NCBI RefSeq assembly: GCF_004138295.1
Contig: NZ_SCFM01000013.1
Span: forward strand, 124,001 to 188,000
DNA: 64,000 nucleotides
Direction of reading: 5' to 3'
Source: Ectobacillus funiculus
Lineage (GTDB): Bacteria; Bacillota; Bacilli; Bacillales; Bacillaceae_G
Numbering within the stretch: position 1 is the stretch's first letter; each line of letters starts with the position of its first letter. Of this stretch, positions 1-8,156 are shown piece by piece. Both the position numbers and the translations under genes were made by a program. The notes beneath the pieces were generated by a model. That model ran no database searches. It had not been told where the DNA came from and saw only the letters and a list, made by a program, of their open reading frames with translations.

Positions 1-1
1 T

Positions 2-1729
2 GCGGTGCAAGTATCCCCAACAGGTTTTCCGGTGATTAATCATGAAATTAATGCGCGCAGTCAGAGTGATCTAAAGAAGGCAGAAATGATTGGTCTTCCG
101 ATTGCATTTCTGGTGCTATTGATGTCATTTGGAAATCTTATGGCATCGATTTTGCCGATTCTTAACGGCGGACTGAGCGTTGCGGCAACGATGGGAATCT
201 TATATATGATTGGCCAGCAAACGGAGCTGTCCATTTTTGTGCTGAATGTGACCCCGATGGTCGGGTTTGCCTTGTCCATTGATTTTGCTTTGCTGTTTGT
301 GAATCGTTTTCGCGAAGAGCTGGAGCAGCGCGAGGTAGCAGAAGCCATTGCGGCAACATATCAAACTGCTGGACGAGCCATTTTATTTTCTGGCTTATGC
401 GTATTTGTCGGCTTGTCAGGTTTATTCTTTTTTCGAATTGAATATATGCAGTCCATTGCGTTAAGCGGCATGATTGTTGTGATTATGAGCATTCTGTTTT
501 CACTTACGCTGCTTCCGGCTGTACTTTCTCTGATGGGTAAGCGTTTGAAGCAGCTGGGGCAAAAGCGAAAATCGGCTGCATTTTGGCGTGCCTTTGCTCA
601 TTTTGTGATGAAACGATCCGTGATGATGACGGCTATTGTACTGATTGGGATTGCGCTATGCCTGCTGCCGCTGCGGGGAGCGAAGTTTGAGTTTCCCGGC
701 ATTGAATCCCTCCCAAAGTATAGCGATACCCGCATTGCTTATGAACGGTACGAAACAGAGTTCAATCCTTTGCTGAAGCATCATGCGGATGTAACGATTC
801 TTGTTAAAATGAAGCAAAGCATGACAGAGAGAAAGAGCTTGGAGAAACTAGAAGCGATCGTGAAAGAGCTGAGCAAAGATCCAGATGTATACAAAGTAAC
901 GAGCGCTTATAGCATGCTCGGTAACATGCCAAGCGGCCAACTGTATGCACTGCTACAATCGCAGCAACAGCAGGTGCTTCCTGCGTTGCAGGCATATACA
1001 CACGGTAATCGGGCACTCGTTCAGGTTTTGCTGCAAGCAAAGCCAAAGGGTGAGCAGGCAAAGCAATGGGTGCGAGATTTTAAAGATAGGTATAAGCAGC
1101 CGGATGTTACATATTTGCTTGGCGGCATGACAACGTTTGAGCAGGAGTTGCAGGATGAGGTAATGGCGCGTGTCGCGATCGCGATGACCGTTATTTTCGG
1201 ATCCACATTTCTGATTTTAATGATTGCGTTCCGCTCACTCATTATTCCGCTGAAAGCCATTGTGATGAACGTGCTAAGTCTGAGTGCAACAATTGGGATT
1301 ATCGTATGGCTGTTTCAAGGAGGCCGGTTCGGACTTGAGCAAAGTACCATTATGTTTGTCCTGCCTATTTTCATTTTCGGGCTTGTATTTGGCCTCAGCA
1401 TGGATTATGAAGTCTTTCTTATTTCAAGAATATATGAGCTGTACAAGGAAACGAAAAACAATGATACGGCAACGTTGGAAGGTCTTGTATCTACGGGCCG
1501 TATTATTACGTCCGCAGCGCTTATTATGATTGTAGTTACGGGGGCTTTTGTCTTTACCGATATTTTACCGGTAAAGCAAATGGGGCTAGGGGTTGCGCTC
1601 GCTATTTTTCTTGACGCCACCGTGATTCGGCTATTGCTTGTGCCAAGCTTAATGAAAATGCTCGGAGATTGGAACTGGTGGTTTTTTACGAAGTGGAATC
1701 TTCATAAAGAAGCTAAAGGCGGTGTATAG
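2..1729 (+). CDS. MMPL/RND-family transporter, 3' part (5' end outside window)
   Basis: This is the C-terminal 575 or so residues of an MMPL-type membrane transporter (MmpL/YdfJ class, usually about 700-1000 aa), open from the first bases of the window. A first bundle of five membrane segments lies at residues about 28-175. One more segment near 205-222 leads into an extracellular domain of about 165 residues, followed by a second bundle from about 390 to 560. The signature GLSMDYEVFLISRI sits in the second bundle and its counterpart SIDFALLFVNRFREE in the first; these acidic membrane positions couple transport to the proton gradient in the family. The substrate cannot be told from sequence; export of lipids, peptides or drugs is typical. 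The GTG at position 5 is internal, not the true start. A terminator and a dispersed repeat follow. Confidence 0.88.
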   Translation, partial: AVQVSPTGFPVINHEINARSQSDLKKAEMIGLPIAFLVLLMSFGNLMASILPILNGGLSVAATMGILYMIGQQTELSIFVLNVTPMVGFALSIDFALLFVNRFREELEQREVAEAIAATYQTAGRAILFSGLCVFVGLSGLFFFRIEYMQSIALSGMIVVIMSILFSLTLLPAVLSLMGKRLKQLGQKRKSAAFWRAFAHFVMKRSVMMTAIVLIGIALCLLPLRGAKFEFPGIESLPKYSDTRIAYERYETEFNPLLKHHADVTILVKMKQSMTERKSLEKLEAIVKELSKDPDVYKVTSAYSMLGNMPSGQLYALLQSQQQQVLPALQAYTHGNRALVQVLLQAKPKGEQAKQWVRDFKDRYKQPDVTYLLGGMTTFEQELQDEVMARVAIAMTVIFGSTFLILMIAFRSLIIPLKAIVMNVLSLSATIGIIVWLFQGGRFGLEQSTIMFVLPIFIFGLVFGLSMDYEVFLISRIYELYKETKNNDTATLEGLVSTGRIITSAALIMIVVTGAFVFTDILPVKQMGLGVALAIFLDATVIRLLLVPSLMKMLGDWNWWFFTKWNLHKEAKGGV

Positions 1730-1730
1730 T

Positions 1731-1761
1731 CGGTATCCTGTAGAGGATTCCGGCTTTTTTT
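1731..1761 (+). terminator. Rho-independent terminator of the MMPL gene
   Basis: An imperfect stem CGGTATCC / GGATTCCG with a 6-nt loop is followed by a run of seven T, immediately after the TAG stop codon. Confidence 0.7.
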
Positions 1762-1897
1762 ATCCTGTAAGAAAGGATAAATTTCCAGTTGGAAGACTAT
1801 TCGACGTCGTCAGAAATTTTAGGAATACAATGTAAGGGCAACTACGCCTCTGTTCTCACTCAAGGGCGAGGCTCGCCAATCGGTGAGTTTTCTTTAT
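1761..1897 (+). repeat. Dispersed intergenic repeat, copy 1
   Basis: Full-length copy of the window's main repeat (about 134 bp). Landmarks in order: AAGTATAAATTTCTAGCT-like left end; TTCGACGTAGTGAGAAATTT; about 20 bp later ACTACGCCTCTGTCTTCGCC; and a right end with the hairpin CTCGCC-AATC-GGCGAG followed by TTTTCTTTA. The left part can fold on itself (AAATTTC against GAAATTT). The plus orientation used here has the hairpin on the right. This copy lies directly behind the MMPL terminator and is slightly diverged in the centre. Confidence 0.9.
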
Positions 1898-2001
1898 AGG
1901 CCTTATATCTATTTCCTTGCCATATGCAGTTAGAATGCATAGATTTGTCTATCTTTTGACAAAGTATGTCATAAAGAGATTATGATTGAGGTGAGGACAA
2001 A

Positions 2002-2433
2002 ATGTTTCGATACTTCAAGTTTAGGCTCAATGATACAGTACAGTTTGCCGAGAATGACGGACATATTTATCGAATTGTCGGCTATCGGCTGGAAAAAGGC
2101 TATGGTGTAGAAGGCAATGAAGATTGGACGCACATCGTATATGAATTGCTTCGTGAATTTGACGGTTACATGATGGATGCAGAGGAATATGAACTTGTGA
2201 AAATCGTGCAGGTTGAGGATGAGTATTACAAAATACAGGATATGTGCGGTTATCGTTATCCGGTAAAAGCAAAGGTGACGAAACAGCCGCCGAAAGTCCC
2301 GGCCCGCCAGCATGTAGATGAATTGTTGGATGCCTATAATGACTACCGAAGATTGGCCTCCTTATTCAATGACATATCATACGAACGAAAGGCTGAAGAA
2401 TTGCTCGGGAAGTTAAAAGAATTTAGTTCGTAG
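2002..2433 (+). CDS. Hypothetical protein (143 aa)
   Basis: A soluble protein of 143 residues, acidic in the middle and basic/helical at the C-terminus, with no signal peptide or membrane segment. The start ATG is preceded by GAGGTGAGG at good distance. The first 75 residues are rich in aromatic residues and beta-like patterns (FKFRLNDTVQF, IYRIVGYR), which could be a small SH3-like barrel. Residues about 105-140 look alpha-helical. I do not recognise a named family. It stands alone between two dispersed repeats and probably has its own promoter; a TTGACA lies at 1956-1961. Confidence 0.7.
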   Translation: MFRYFKFRLNDTVQFAENDGHIYRIVGYRLEKGYGVEGNEDWTHIVYELLREFDGYMMDAEEYELVKIVQVEDEYYKIQDMCGYRYPVKAKVTKQPPKVPARQHVDELLDAYNDYRRLASLFNDISYERKAEELLGKLKEFSS

Positions 2434-2539
2434 CAGGGATGTACAAAATACCTGGTTTGAGCAAAAGCTCTTCACTATGACTGCGAGAAGCGGAGCGCTG
2501 AAGTGAGACAAGCCTAGAAGCTAGACTTTCTAATGTAAT

Positions 2540-2671
2540 AAAGAAAACTCGCCGATTGGCGAGCCCTGCCCTTGGGCGAAGACAGAGGCGTAGTTGCACT
2601 TATACTGTATTCCTAAAATTTCTCGCTACGTCGAATGGGCTTCCAGCTAGAAATTTATACTTTTACAGTGT
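2540..2671 (-). repeat. Dispersed intergenic repeat, copy 2 (tandem with copy 3)
   Basis: Full copy in minus orientation: the hairpin end is at the left (AAAGAAAACTCGCC) and the AAATTTATACTTT end at the right. It abuts copy 3 head-to-tail with no gap. Confidence 0.9.
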
Positions 2672-2805
2672 AAAGAAAACTCGCCGACTGGCGAGCCCTG
2701 CCCTTGGGCGAAGACAGAGGCGTAGCCCTACTTACACTGTATTCCTAAAATTTCTTGCTACGTCAAATGGCTTTCGGCTAGAAATTGATACTTCTTAAAG
2801 TGCAA
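2672..2805 (-). repeat. Dispersed intergenic repeat, copy 3
   Basis: Second unit of a two-unit tandem, nearly identical to copy 2. Both lie in the convergent gap between the 2002-2433 gene and the YitT-like gene. The hairpin end would face transcripts from the YitT-like gene. Confidence 0.9.
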
Positions 2806-2807
2806 TA

Positions 2808-2854
2808 AGAGGCTATGCAACAGGAATTACTTTCCTTTCGCATAGCCTCTTTTT
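2808..2854. terminator. Stem-loop between convergent genes
   Basis: An 11-bp perfect stem AGAGGCTATGC / GCATAGCCTCT has a 21-nt loop. Five T follow on the plus strand and a weaker CTTATT follows on the minus strand. It lies 8 nt beyond the stop of the YitT-like gene and may act in both directions. Confidence 0.6.
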
Positions 2855-2861
2855 CATCTTA

Positions 2862-3479
2862 TTATATATAGGCTGATTCCGTTTTCTTTCGTCTATGGTA
2901 TGTCATCACCCAATCCGTTATATATGCGCACACCGTCACCGAAAATCCGGTATAGGCGACTTGATCCCACGACAAGTACACGAGGGACAAAATGAGAACA
3001 AGCACATCGAAAATAAAATACACTTTACCAACAGATAGGCGTGACACTTTGCTTATGAGTATCGACAAAATATCGTCTCCACCCGTTGCGCCTCCGTATC
3101 GTAAAATAAGTCCCAGTCCAAAGCCGACAAGAACGCCTCCGAGCAGCGCTGCGAAAAATAGATGCTGCGAAAGGTTAATTTGAAACGGAGAATATCGCTC
3201 CATGAGAGAATAAAAAACGGAGAAGGAGGTTGCGCCGATGATAGTCTTAAACGCTAATTGCCTTCCTAATATCTTCGAGCCCAGTAAAATTAATGGAATA
3301 TCTAATAAAAGAGTTGTGATGGACGGAGAAATATGGAATAACGCTTGTACAAGCAAAGCGATTCCGATAAAGCCGCCCTCTGCTAAATTATTTTGTACGT
3401 GAATATGATAAAATGCAGCTGCTAAAACAAATGAACCAAACAAAATCATCAAAAACTCTTGCCAACGAATCCTTTTCAT
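2862..3479 (-). CDS. YitT-family membrane protein, short form
   Basis: An integral membrane protein of 205 residues with about five hydrophobic segments, and the family-typical stretch NNLAEGGFIGIALLVQ near the N-terminus and GGATGGDDILSILIS near residue 130. The classic YitT proteins of Bacillus are about 280 aa and carry a C-terminal soluble DUF2179 domain. This one stops after the last membrane segment with a basic tail (HRRKKTESAYI), so it is the short, membrane-only form. The function of the family is unknown. Its upstream region holds two unusual inverted repeats (3495-3596). Confidence 0.8.
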   Translation of the reverse strand: MKRIRWQEFLMILFGSFVLAAAFYHIHVQNNLAEGGFIGIALLVQALFHISPSITTLLLDIPLILLGSKILGRQLAFKTIIGATSFSVFYSLMERYSPFQINLSQHLFFAALLGGVLVGFGLGLILRYGGATGGDDILSILISKVSRLSVGKVYFIFDVLVLILSLVYLSWDQVAYTGFSVTVCAYITDWVMTYHRRKKTESAYI

Positions 3480-3494
3480 GGTTATTCCTCTTTC

Positions 3495-3596
3495 GTAGTT
3501 AGTTTTTTCGGGAAAATCCTGATAGAAAACTAACTACTGCATATACAGCATAAGAGCCTTGCTCTTTTGTAGTTAGTTTTCTAAAAAACTAACTAC
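3495..3596. promoter_or_regulatory. Four-copy inverted repeat GTAGTTAGTTTT upstream of the YitT-like gene
   Basis: The 12-mer GTAGTTAGTTTT occurs at 3495-3506 and 3569-3580. Its exact reverse complement occurs at 3526-3537 and 3585-3596. The result is two inverted pairs with spacers of 19 and 4 bp, and between them a small hairpin AAGAG-CCTTG-CTCTT (3552-3566). The first pair begins 16 bp before the ATG of the minus-strand gene. This could be a two-site operator or RNA hairpins in the leader. No regulator gene is adjacent. Confidence 0.6.
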
Positions 3597-3871
3597 GCTA
3601 TATATAACAGAAGGAATAACGGGGTCGTTGATCCAACATACTTTCGCCCACTTTCGTTTTGTTTCCGTAGACAAACACTGTCTAACGAAAAAAGACGCTA
3701 AGTGTACGACAAATCTTGACGTTTCCAGATGCTCCTTCGAGCAACCATGGTTTCAAATCCCTTCATTATAAAGTATGTTCTTATTATAGCATATGTTTTC
3801 TCAGAATAAAAAATAAATGTATATTATTTACATTTTCATTACAAATAATACATATTTTGTCGAAAAAATAT
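3597..3871. other. Intergenic region, no gene seen
   Basis: Divergent spacer between the YitT-like gene and adhE. It becomes very AT-rich from about 3780. I find no coding frame with a ribosome binding site, no tRNA fold and no repeat copy here. Confidence 0.5.
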
Positions 3872-3889
3872 ATGTGAAATAGTTCACAA
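3872..3889. promoter_or_regulatory. Rex-like operator, upstream copy
   Basis: ATGTGAAATAGTTCACAA matches the known Rex consensus TTGTGAAATATTTCACAA at 16 of 18 positions. Rex is the NADH/NAD+-sensing repressor of fermentation genes. Confidence 0.6.
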
Positions 3890-3939
3890 ATGCTTCACAC
3901 ACTTTTTTCCAATTATGCAGTATAGTATGAGTGTAGAGA

Positions 3940-3957
3940 TTGTGATTAATTTCACAA
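3940..3957. promoter_or_regulatory. Rex-like operator, promoter-proximal copy
   Basis: TTGTGATTAATTTCACAA has both outer half-sites identical to the Rex consensus. It lies just downstream of a TATAGT -10-like hexamer (3921-3926), where binding would block adhE transcription when NADH is low. Confidence 0.72.
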
Positions 3958-4006
3958 AATTAAACAGGGCTAGACATCATTGTTAGTCCACTAAGGAGGA
4001 GCAACC

Positions 4007-6610
4007 ATGGCAGTGAAAGAACAAATGGCGCAGCAGGTGCAAGACACAAGTGCAATGATTCATGAGCTCGTACAAAACGGGCAAAAGGCATTACAGCAGC
4101 TCTCGACCTTTACACAGGAACAAATTGATACAATTGTTCACGAAATGGCCCTCGCCGGTTTGGATCAGCATATGCCGCTTGCAAAGCTTGCGGTAGAAGA
4201 GACGGGCCGCGGTATTTATGAAGATAAAATTACAAAAAATATATTTGCAACAGAGTACATCTGGCATAGCATTAAACACAATAAAACTGTCGGTATTATT
4301 TATGAGGACGAGCAAGCTGGCATCATTGAAATTGCAGAGCCAGTCGGTGTAGTAGCCGGAGTAACCCCTGTAACAAACCCGACGTCCACAACCATGTTCA
4401 AAGCGTTAATTGCGATCAAAACGAGAAATCCAATTATTTTCGCATTCCATCCGTCCGCACAGCAATGCTCTGCGCAAGCTGCACGTGTTTTATATGAAGC
4501 AGCTGTCAAGGCAGGAGCGCCAGAATCCTGCATTCAATGGATCGAACAGCCTTCTGTCGAAGCAACGAAGCTTCTTATGAATGATCCGGGAGTAGCGCTT
4601 GTGTTGGCCACAGGGGGAGCAGGCATGGTGAAATCTGCATATAGCACAGGAAAGCCGGCTCTTGGTGTAGGTCCTGGTAATGTTCCTTGCTATATTGAGA
4701 AAACAGCGAAGGTGAAGCGTGCCGTGAATGATGTTATTCTCTCTAAGACATTTGATAATGGCATGATTTGTGCATCTGAGCAAGCAGTTATTGTAGATGA
4801 AGAAGTACATAAAGAAGTAAAGGCAGAAATGATGGCAAATGGCTGCTATTTCGTTACAAAAGAAGAGCAGAGGCTGCTAGAGAAGCTTGTCATTCGTGAA
4901 GACACCTGCGCTGTGAATCCTGACATTGTTGGTAAATCTCCTGAAGATATTGCCAAGCTTGCAGGCTTTACAGTGCCAAAGAAAACGAAAATTCTCGTAG
5001 CGGAGATTCTTGGGGCAGGTGCGAAATACCCACTATCTCGTGAAAAATTAAGCCCGGTTCTTGCTTATATTCGTGTGAAAAATATCGAAGAAGGCTTCCA
5101 GCAATGCGAGAATATGCTGAACCTTGGCGGACTCGGCCATACAGCGGTCATCCACTCTACGAATGAAGCGCTGCAACGAGAGTTTGCCCTTCGCATGAAG
5201 GCTTGCCGCATTGTCGCAAATGCACCGGCTGCTCAAGGGGGAATCGGTGATGTCTATAATGCTTTCCTGCCATCCTTAACACTTGGCTGCGGATCCTACG
5301 GCAAAAACTCTGTTTCTGCTAACGTAACGGCTGTACACTTATTAAACGTAAAACGGCTGGCACGCCGCAATAATAATATGCAATGGTTTAAGCTGCCTCC
5401 CAAAATCTATTTTGAAAAAAACGCAACCCAATATTTAGCTAAAATGCCGAAGATTTCTCGTGCGTTCATTGTAACCGATCCAGGAATGGTCAAATTGAAT
5501 TACGTTGATATTATCACGCATTACCTAAATCAAAATCCTAACAATGTACAGGTTGAAATTTTCTCTGATGTCGAGCCGGACCCATCTGACGTAACAGTAT
5601 TTAAAGGAGCAGAAATGATGCGCGCGTCCCAGCCGGACGTCATTATCGCCCTTGGCGGCGGTTCTGCGATGGATGCCGCAAAAGGAATGTGGCTCTTCTA
5701 TGAGCATCCAGAAACAAGCTTTCACGGCTTAAAGCAAAAGTTTCTTGATATTCGCAAGCGTACATTCAAGTATCCAGAGCTTGGTCACAAAGCACAATTC
5801 GTTGCGATTCCAACAACGTCTGGTACAGGATCAGAGGTTACACCGTTTGCGGTTATTACGGATAAACAGAACAATATTAAATATCCGTTAGCAGATTACG
5901 AATTAACGCCTGACGTTGCCATCGTCGATCCACAATTTGTGATGACGGTACCGCCGCATATTACAGCTGATACAGGAATGGACGTATTAACGCATGCGAT
6001 TGAGGCATATGTGTCTATTTTAGCTAATGATTATACAGATGGCTTAGCGTTAAAGGCAATTCAGTTAGTCTTTGAGTACTTGCCAAGAGCATATAAAAAT
6101 GGCAGCGATGCAGAAGCCCGTGAAAAAATGCACAATGCTTCCGCTATTGCCGGTATGGCGTTCGCCAATGCGTTCTTAGGTATTAACCACAGCCTTGCAC
6201 ATAAGCTTGGTGCAGCATTCCATATCGCACATGGCCGTTCTAACGCGATCTTACTGCCGCATGTGATTCGTTACAATGCGAAAAAGCCGTATAAGCATGC
6301 ATTGTTTCCGAAATATGAGCACTTCGTTGCGGATGAGCGTTACGCACAAATTGCCCGTGTTCTCGGCTTGCCTGCCCGCACTGTGGAAGAAGGAGTAGAA
6401 AGCCTAGTGCAAGCGATCATCAGGCTTGGCAAAGAACTGGACATTCCGATGAGTATTGCTGCCCAACAGGTAAACAAAGAAGTGTTTGAAGGCCAAGTGA
6501 TGGAGCTGGCAGAGCGTGCATTTGAAGACCAATGTACACCTGCCAATCCAAAGCTGCCGCTCGTGACAGAACTTGCGGAGATTTATCGTCAAGCATATGA
6601 AGGTGTGTAA
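4007..6610 (+). CDS. adhE: Bifunctional acetaldehyde-CoA / alcohol dehydrogenase
   Basis: An 867-residue AdhE, the usual length. Residues about 1-440 form the CoA-acylating aldehyde dehydrogenase (acetyl-CoA + NADH to acetaldehyde), with the catalytic cysteine in DNGMICASEQ and the glycine-rich LATGGAGMVKSAYS. After a linker near 450, residues about 460-865 form an iron-type alcohol dehydrogenase (acetaldehyde + NADH to ethanol), with the NAD-binding GGGSAMDAAK and the iron-ligand region MDVLTHAIEAYVS / GINHSLAHKLGAAFHIAHG. The enzyme regenerates NAD+ during fermentation and typically forms spirosomes in the cytoplasm. The start has an AAGGAGG 8 nt upstream. It stands alone, and two Rex-like sites predict induction under low oxygen. 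No damage is visible. Confidence 0.97.
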   Translation: MAVKEQMAQQVQDTSAMIHELVQNGQKALQQLSTFTQEQIDTIVHEMALAGLDQHMPLAKLAVEETGRGIYEDKITKNIFATEYIWHSIKHNKTVGIIYEDEQAGIIEIAEPVGVVAGVTPVTNPTSTTMFKALIAIKTRNPIIFAFHPSAQQCSAQAARVLYEAAVKAGAPESCIQWIEQPSVEATKLLMNDPGVALVLATGGAGMVKSAYSTGKPALGVGPGNVPCYIEKTAKVKRAVNDVILSKTFDNGMICASEQAVIVDEEVHKEVKAEMMANGCYFVTKEEQRLLEKLVIREDTCAVNPDIVGKSPEDIAKLAGFTVPKKTKILVAEILGAGAKYPLSREKLSPVLAYIRVKNIEEGFQQCENMLNLGGLGHTAVIHSTNEALQREFALRMKACRIVANAPAAQGGIGDVYNAFLPSLTLGCGSYGKNSVSANVTAVHLLNVKRLARRNNNMQWFKLPPKIYFEKNATQYLAKMPKISRAFIVTDPGMVKLNYVDIITHYLNQNPNNVQVEIFSDVEPDPSDVTVFKGAEMMRASQPDVIIALGGGSAMDAAKGMWLFYEHPETSFHGLKQKFLDIRKRTFKYPELGHKAQFVAIPTTSGTGSEVTPFAVITDKQNNIKYPLADYELTPDVAIVDPQFVMTVPPHITADTGMDVLTHAIEAYVSILANDYTDGLALKAIQLVFEYLPRAYKNGSDAEAREKMHNASAIAGMAFANAFLGINHSLAHKLGAAFHIAHGRSNAILLPHVIRYNAKKPYKHALFPKYEHFVADERYAQIARVLGLPARTVEEGVESLVQAIIRLGKELDIPMSIAAQQVNKEVFEGQVMELAERAFEDQCTPANPKLPLVTELAEIYRQAYEGV

Positions 6611-6692
6611 TTAGAGCCAACGGCACTCGGCTTGCAGAAAATACTCATCCTTCATTTCAGGAAGGACTACCTCTGTTGTTCTGTGCATATAT

Positions 6693-6717
6693 GTTTATAA
6701 GACATACTCTTATAAAC
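6693..6717. promoter_or_regulatory. Perfect inverted repeat ahead of ymaF
   Basis: GTTTATAAG and CTTATAAAC form perfect 9-bp arms separated by 7 bp, ending one base before the ribosome binding site of ymaF. It could be an operator or a leader hairpin acting on translation. Confidence 0.5.
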
Positions 6718-6731
6718 AAGGAGTGAGCTGC

Positions 6732-7070
6732 TTGAATAAAGTAGGGAAAGATGATTTTGTTCCTGGATTCGTTCCAAAGCATAACCACGGATCTGTCGAT
6801 TATACATCCACCGAAGCAGGGCATGTACATCAATGCCTGGACGTAACATCTCCTCCGATTCCAACACAGGATGGCGGGCACATTCATTATACGGAAGGCT
6901 ATGTCATGTTCGAGAATGGTCATACTCATTACTACAAGGCGTATTCGGGACCTGCCATTCCTGTGGGAAATGGCATGCATGTCCACTATTACGACTTTTA
7001 TACGACGGAAGATGATGGTCATAAGCATCATGTTAAAGGGGTAGACCAGCCTGCACCAGGTACAAAATAA
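6732..7070 (+). CDS. ymaF: YmaF-family histidine-rich protein
   Basis: A small soluble protein of about 112 residues built from repeated GHxH-type motifs (GHVH, GHIHY, GHTHYY, MHVHYY, GHKHH) spaced every 18-25 residues, the signature of the YmaF family. The regular His pairs suggest metal binding or a repeated beta-hairpin fold, but the function of the family is unknown. I chose the TTG at 6732 because AAGGAG (6718-6723) lies 8 nt before it, while the in-frame GTG at 6723 overlaps that Shine-Dalgarno. It is a monocistronic unit with a perfect inverted repeat upstream and a strong terminator downstream. Confidence 0.85.
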   Translation: MNKVGKDDFVPGFVPKHNHGSVDYTSTEAGHVHQCLDVTSPPIPTQDGGHIHYTEGYVMFENGHTHYYKAYSGPAIPVGNGMHVHYYDFYTTEDDGHKHHVKGVDQPAPGTK

Positions 7071-7108
7071 AAGCTTTACGATTTTTCTAAATATTTTCTA
7101 TGTTGAGG

Positions 7109-7146
7109 AAAAGAACCTGTGACCATTTGGAAACAGGTTCTTTTTC
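7109..7146 (+). terminator. Rho-independent terminator after ymaF
   Basis: 10-bp stem AAGAACCTGT / ACAGGTTCTT with a 12-nt loop, followed by TTTTT. Confidence 0.8.
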
Positions 7147-7173
7147 GTTTACAATATAATGTGGTGATGAAAT

Positions 7174-8070
7174 ATGTACATGGTAAAAAAAGGAGAATGG
7201 TGCGAAATAGTCGTGCCTTCACATTGGAGCTGCACAATCGAGCAGCTATTAAAGGACAGATGGCAAGTGCCAAAGAAGCTTCTTCATCAATATCGAATGG
7301 AGAAGAGTGTGATTGTAAATGGCGAGGCAAAACGCTGGAGTGAAGAATTGCAGGCAGGGGATGTGCTGCGCGTTCGCATGTTTCTTGAAGAAGACCTTGG
7401 GGTTGTGCCCGAATACATGGATGTAGATATTTTATATGAAGACGACCATATTTTAATTGTAAACAAACCGATTGGTATGGATACACATCCGGCAGATAAG
7501 GGAGGCAAGCATACGTTAGCGAATGGAGTCGCTTATTATTTGCAAGCTGCGGGAGTTGCCACAAAGGTGCGGCATATTCATCGCTTAGATAAGGACACAT
7601 CAGGTGCTATCGTATTTGCGAAGCATGCGCTCGCAGGAGCCATCATGGATCGCCTGTTGCATGAGCGAAAGATTAAACGAACGTATATGGCGCTTGTGGA
7701 AGGAAGGCTGAAGGAGAAGAAAGGTGTGATTGATGCTCCAATTGGACGAGATCGTCATCATGCGGTGCGTCGAAGAGTATCACCTAAAGGAGATCGTGCT
7801 GTGACGCATTATGAACTGATACGCTATATGCCGAAGGAACGTCTATCCTTAGTAGAACTGCAGCTGGAAACCGGACGCACGCATCAGATTCGCGTACATA
7901 TGAGCTATATCGGCCATCCTCTTGCCGGGGATCATTTATATGGCAGCCGTACTTCATTTATAACACGCCAAGCGCTGCACGCGAGGCAAATTCGACTTCT
8001 TCATCCGATTACCGAGGAAATGGTTGAAATTTCTGCACCAGTTCCTGCTGATATTACAAATATATTATAA
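7174..8070 (+). CDS. RluA-family RNA pseudouridine synthase
   Basis: A 298-residue member of the RluA family, which isomerises uridine to pseudouridine in rRNA or tRNA. An N-terminal S4-like RNA-binding segment (residues about 12-75) includes RYMEKSVIVNG-type spacing. The catalytic domain carries the motif HRLDKDTSGAIVFAK, whose Asp is the nucleophile of the family, and later LETGRTHQIRVHMSYIGHPLAGD, both intact. The length matches Bacillus paralogues such as YjbO and YhcT; which of these it equals cannot be settled from sequence alone, so neither can the target uridine. The start ATG follows GTGGTGA at 8 nt. Confidence 0.92.
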   Translation: MYMVKKGEWCEIVVPSHWSCTIEQLLKDRWQVPKKLLHQYRMEKSVIVNGEAKRWSEELQAGDVLRVRMFLEEDLGVVPEYMDVDILYEDDHILIVNKPIGMDTHPADKGGKHTLANGVAYYLQAAGVATKVRHIHRLDKDTSGAIVFAKHALAGAIMDRLLHERKIKRTYMALVEGRLKEKKGVIDAPIGRDRHHAVRRRVSPKGDRAVTHYELIRYMPKERLSLVELQLETGRTHQIRVHMSYIGHPLAGDHLYGSRTSFITRQALHARQIRLLHPITEEMVEISAPVPADITNIL

Positions 8071-8156
8071 ATTATTACGAATGATGTAGAGGGAAGGATT
8101 TCTATGGAGGAAAAGCGAATGATGTAACTCACGAAACACGAAAAGGAAGGTGAAAG

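Noticed and set aside
2556-2798. An open frame of 80 codons across repeat copies 2 and 3
   Set aside because: It lies entirely in the tandem repeat, repeats its own peptide and has no ribosome site. It reflects the repeat unit, not a gene.
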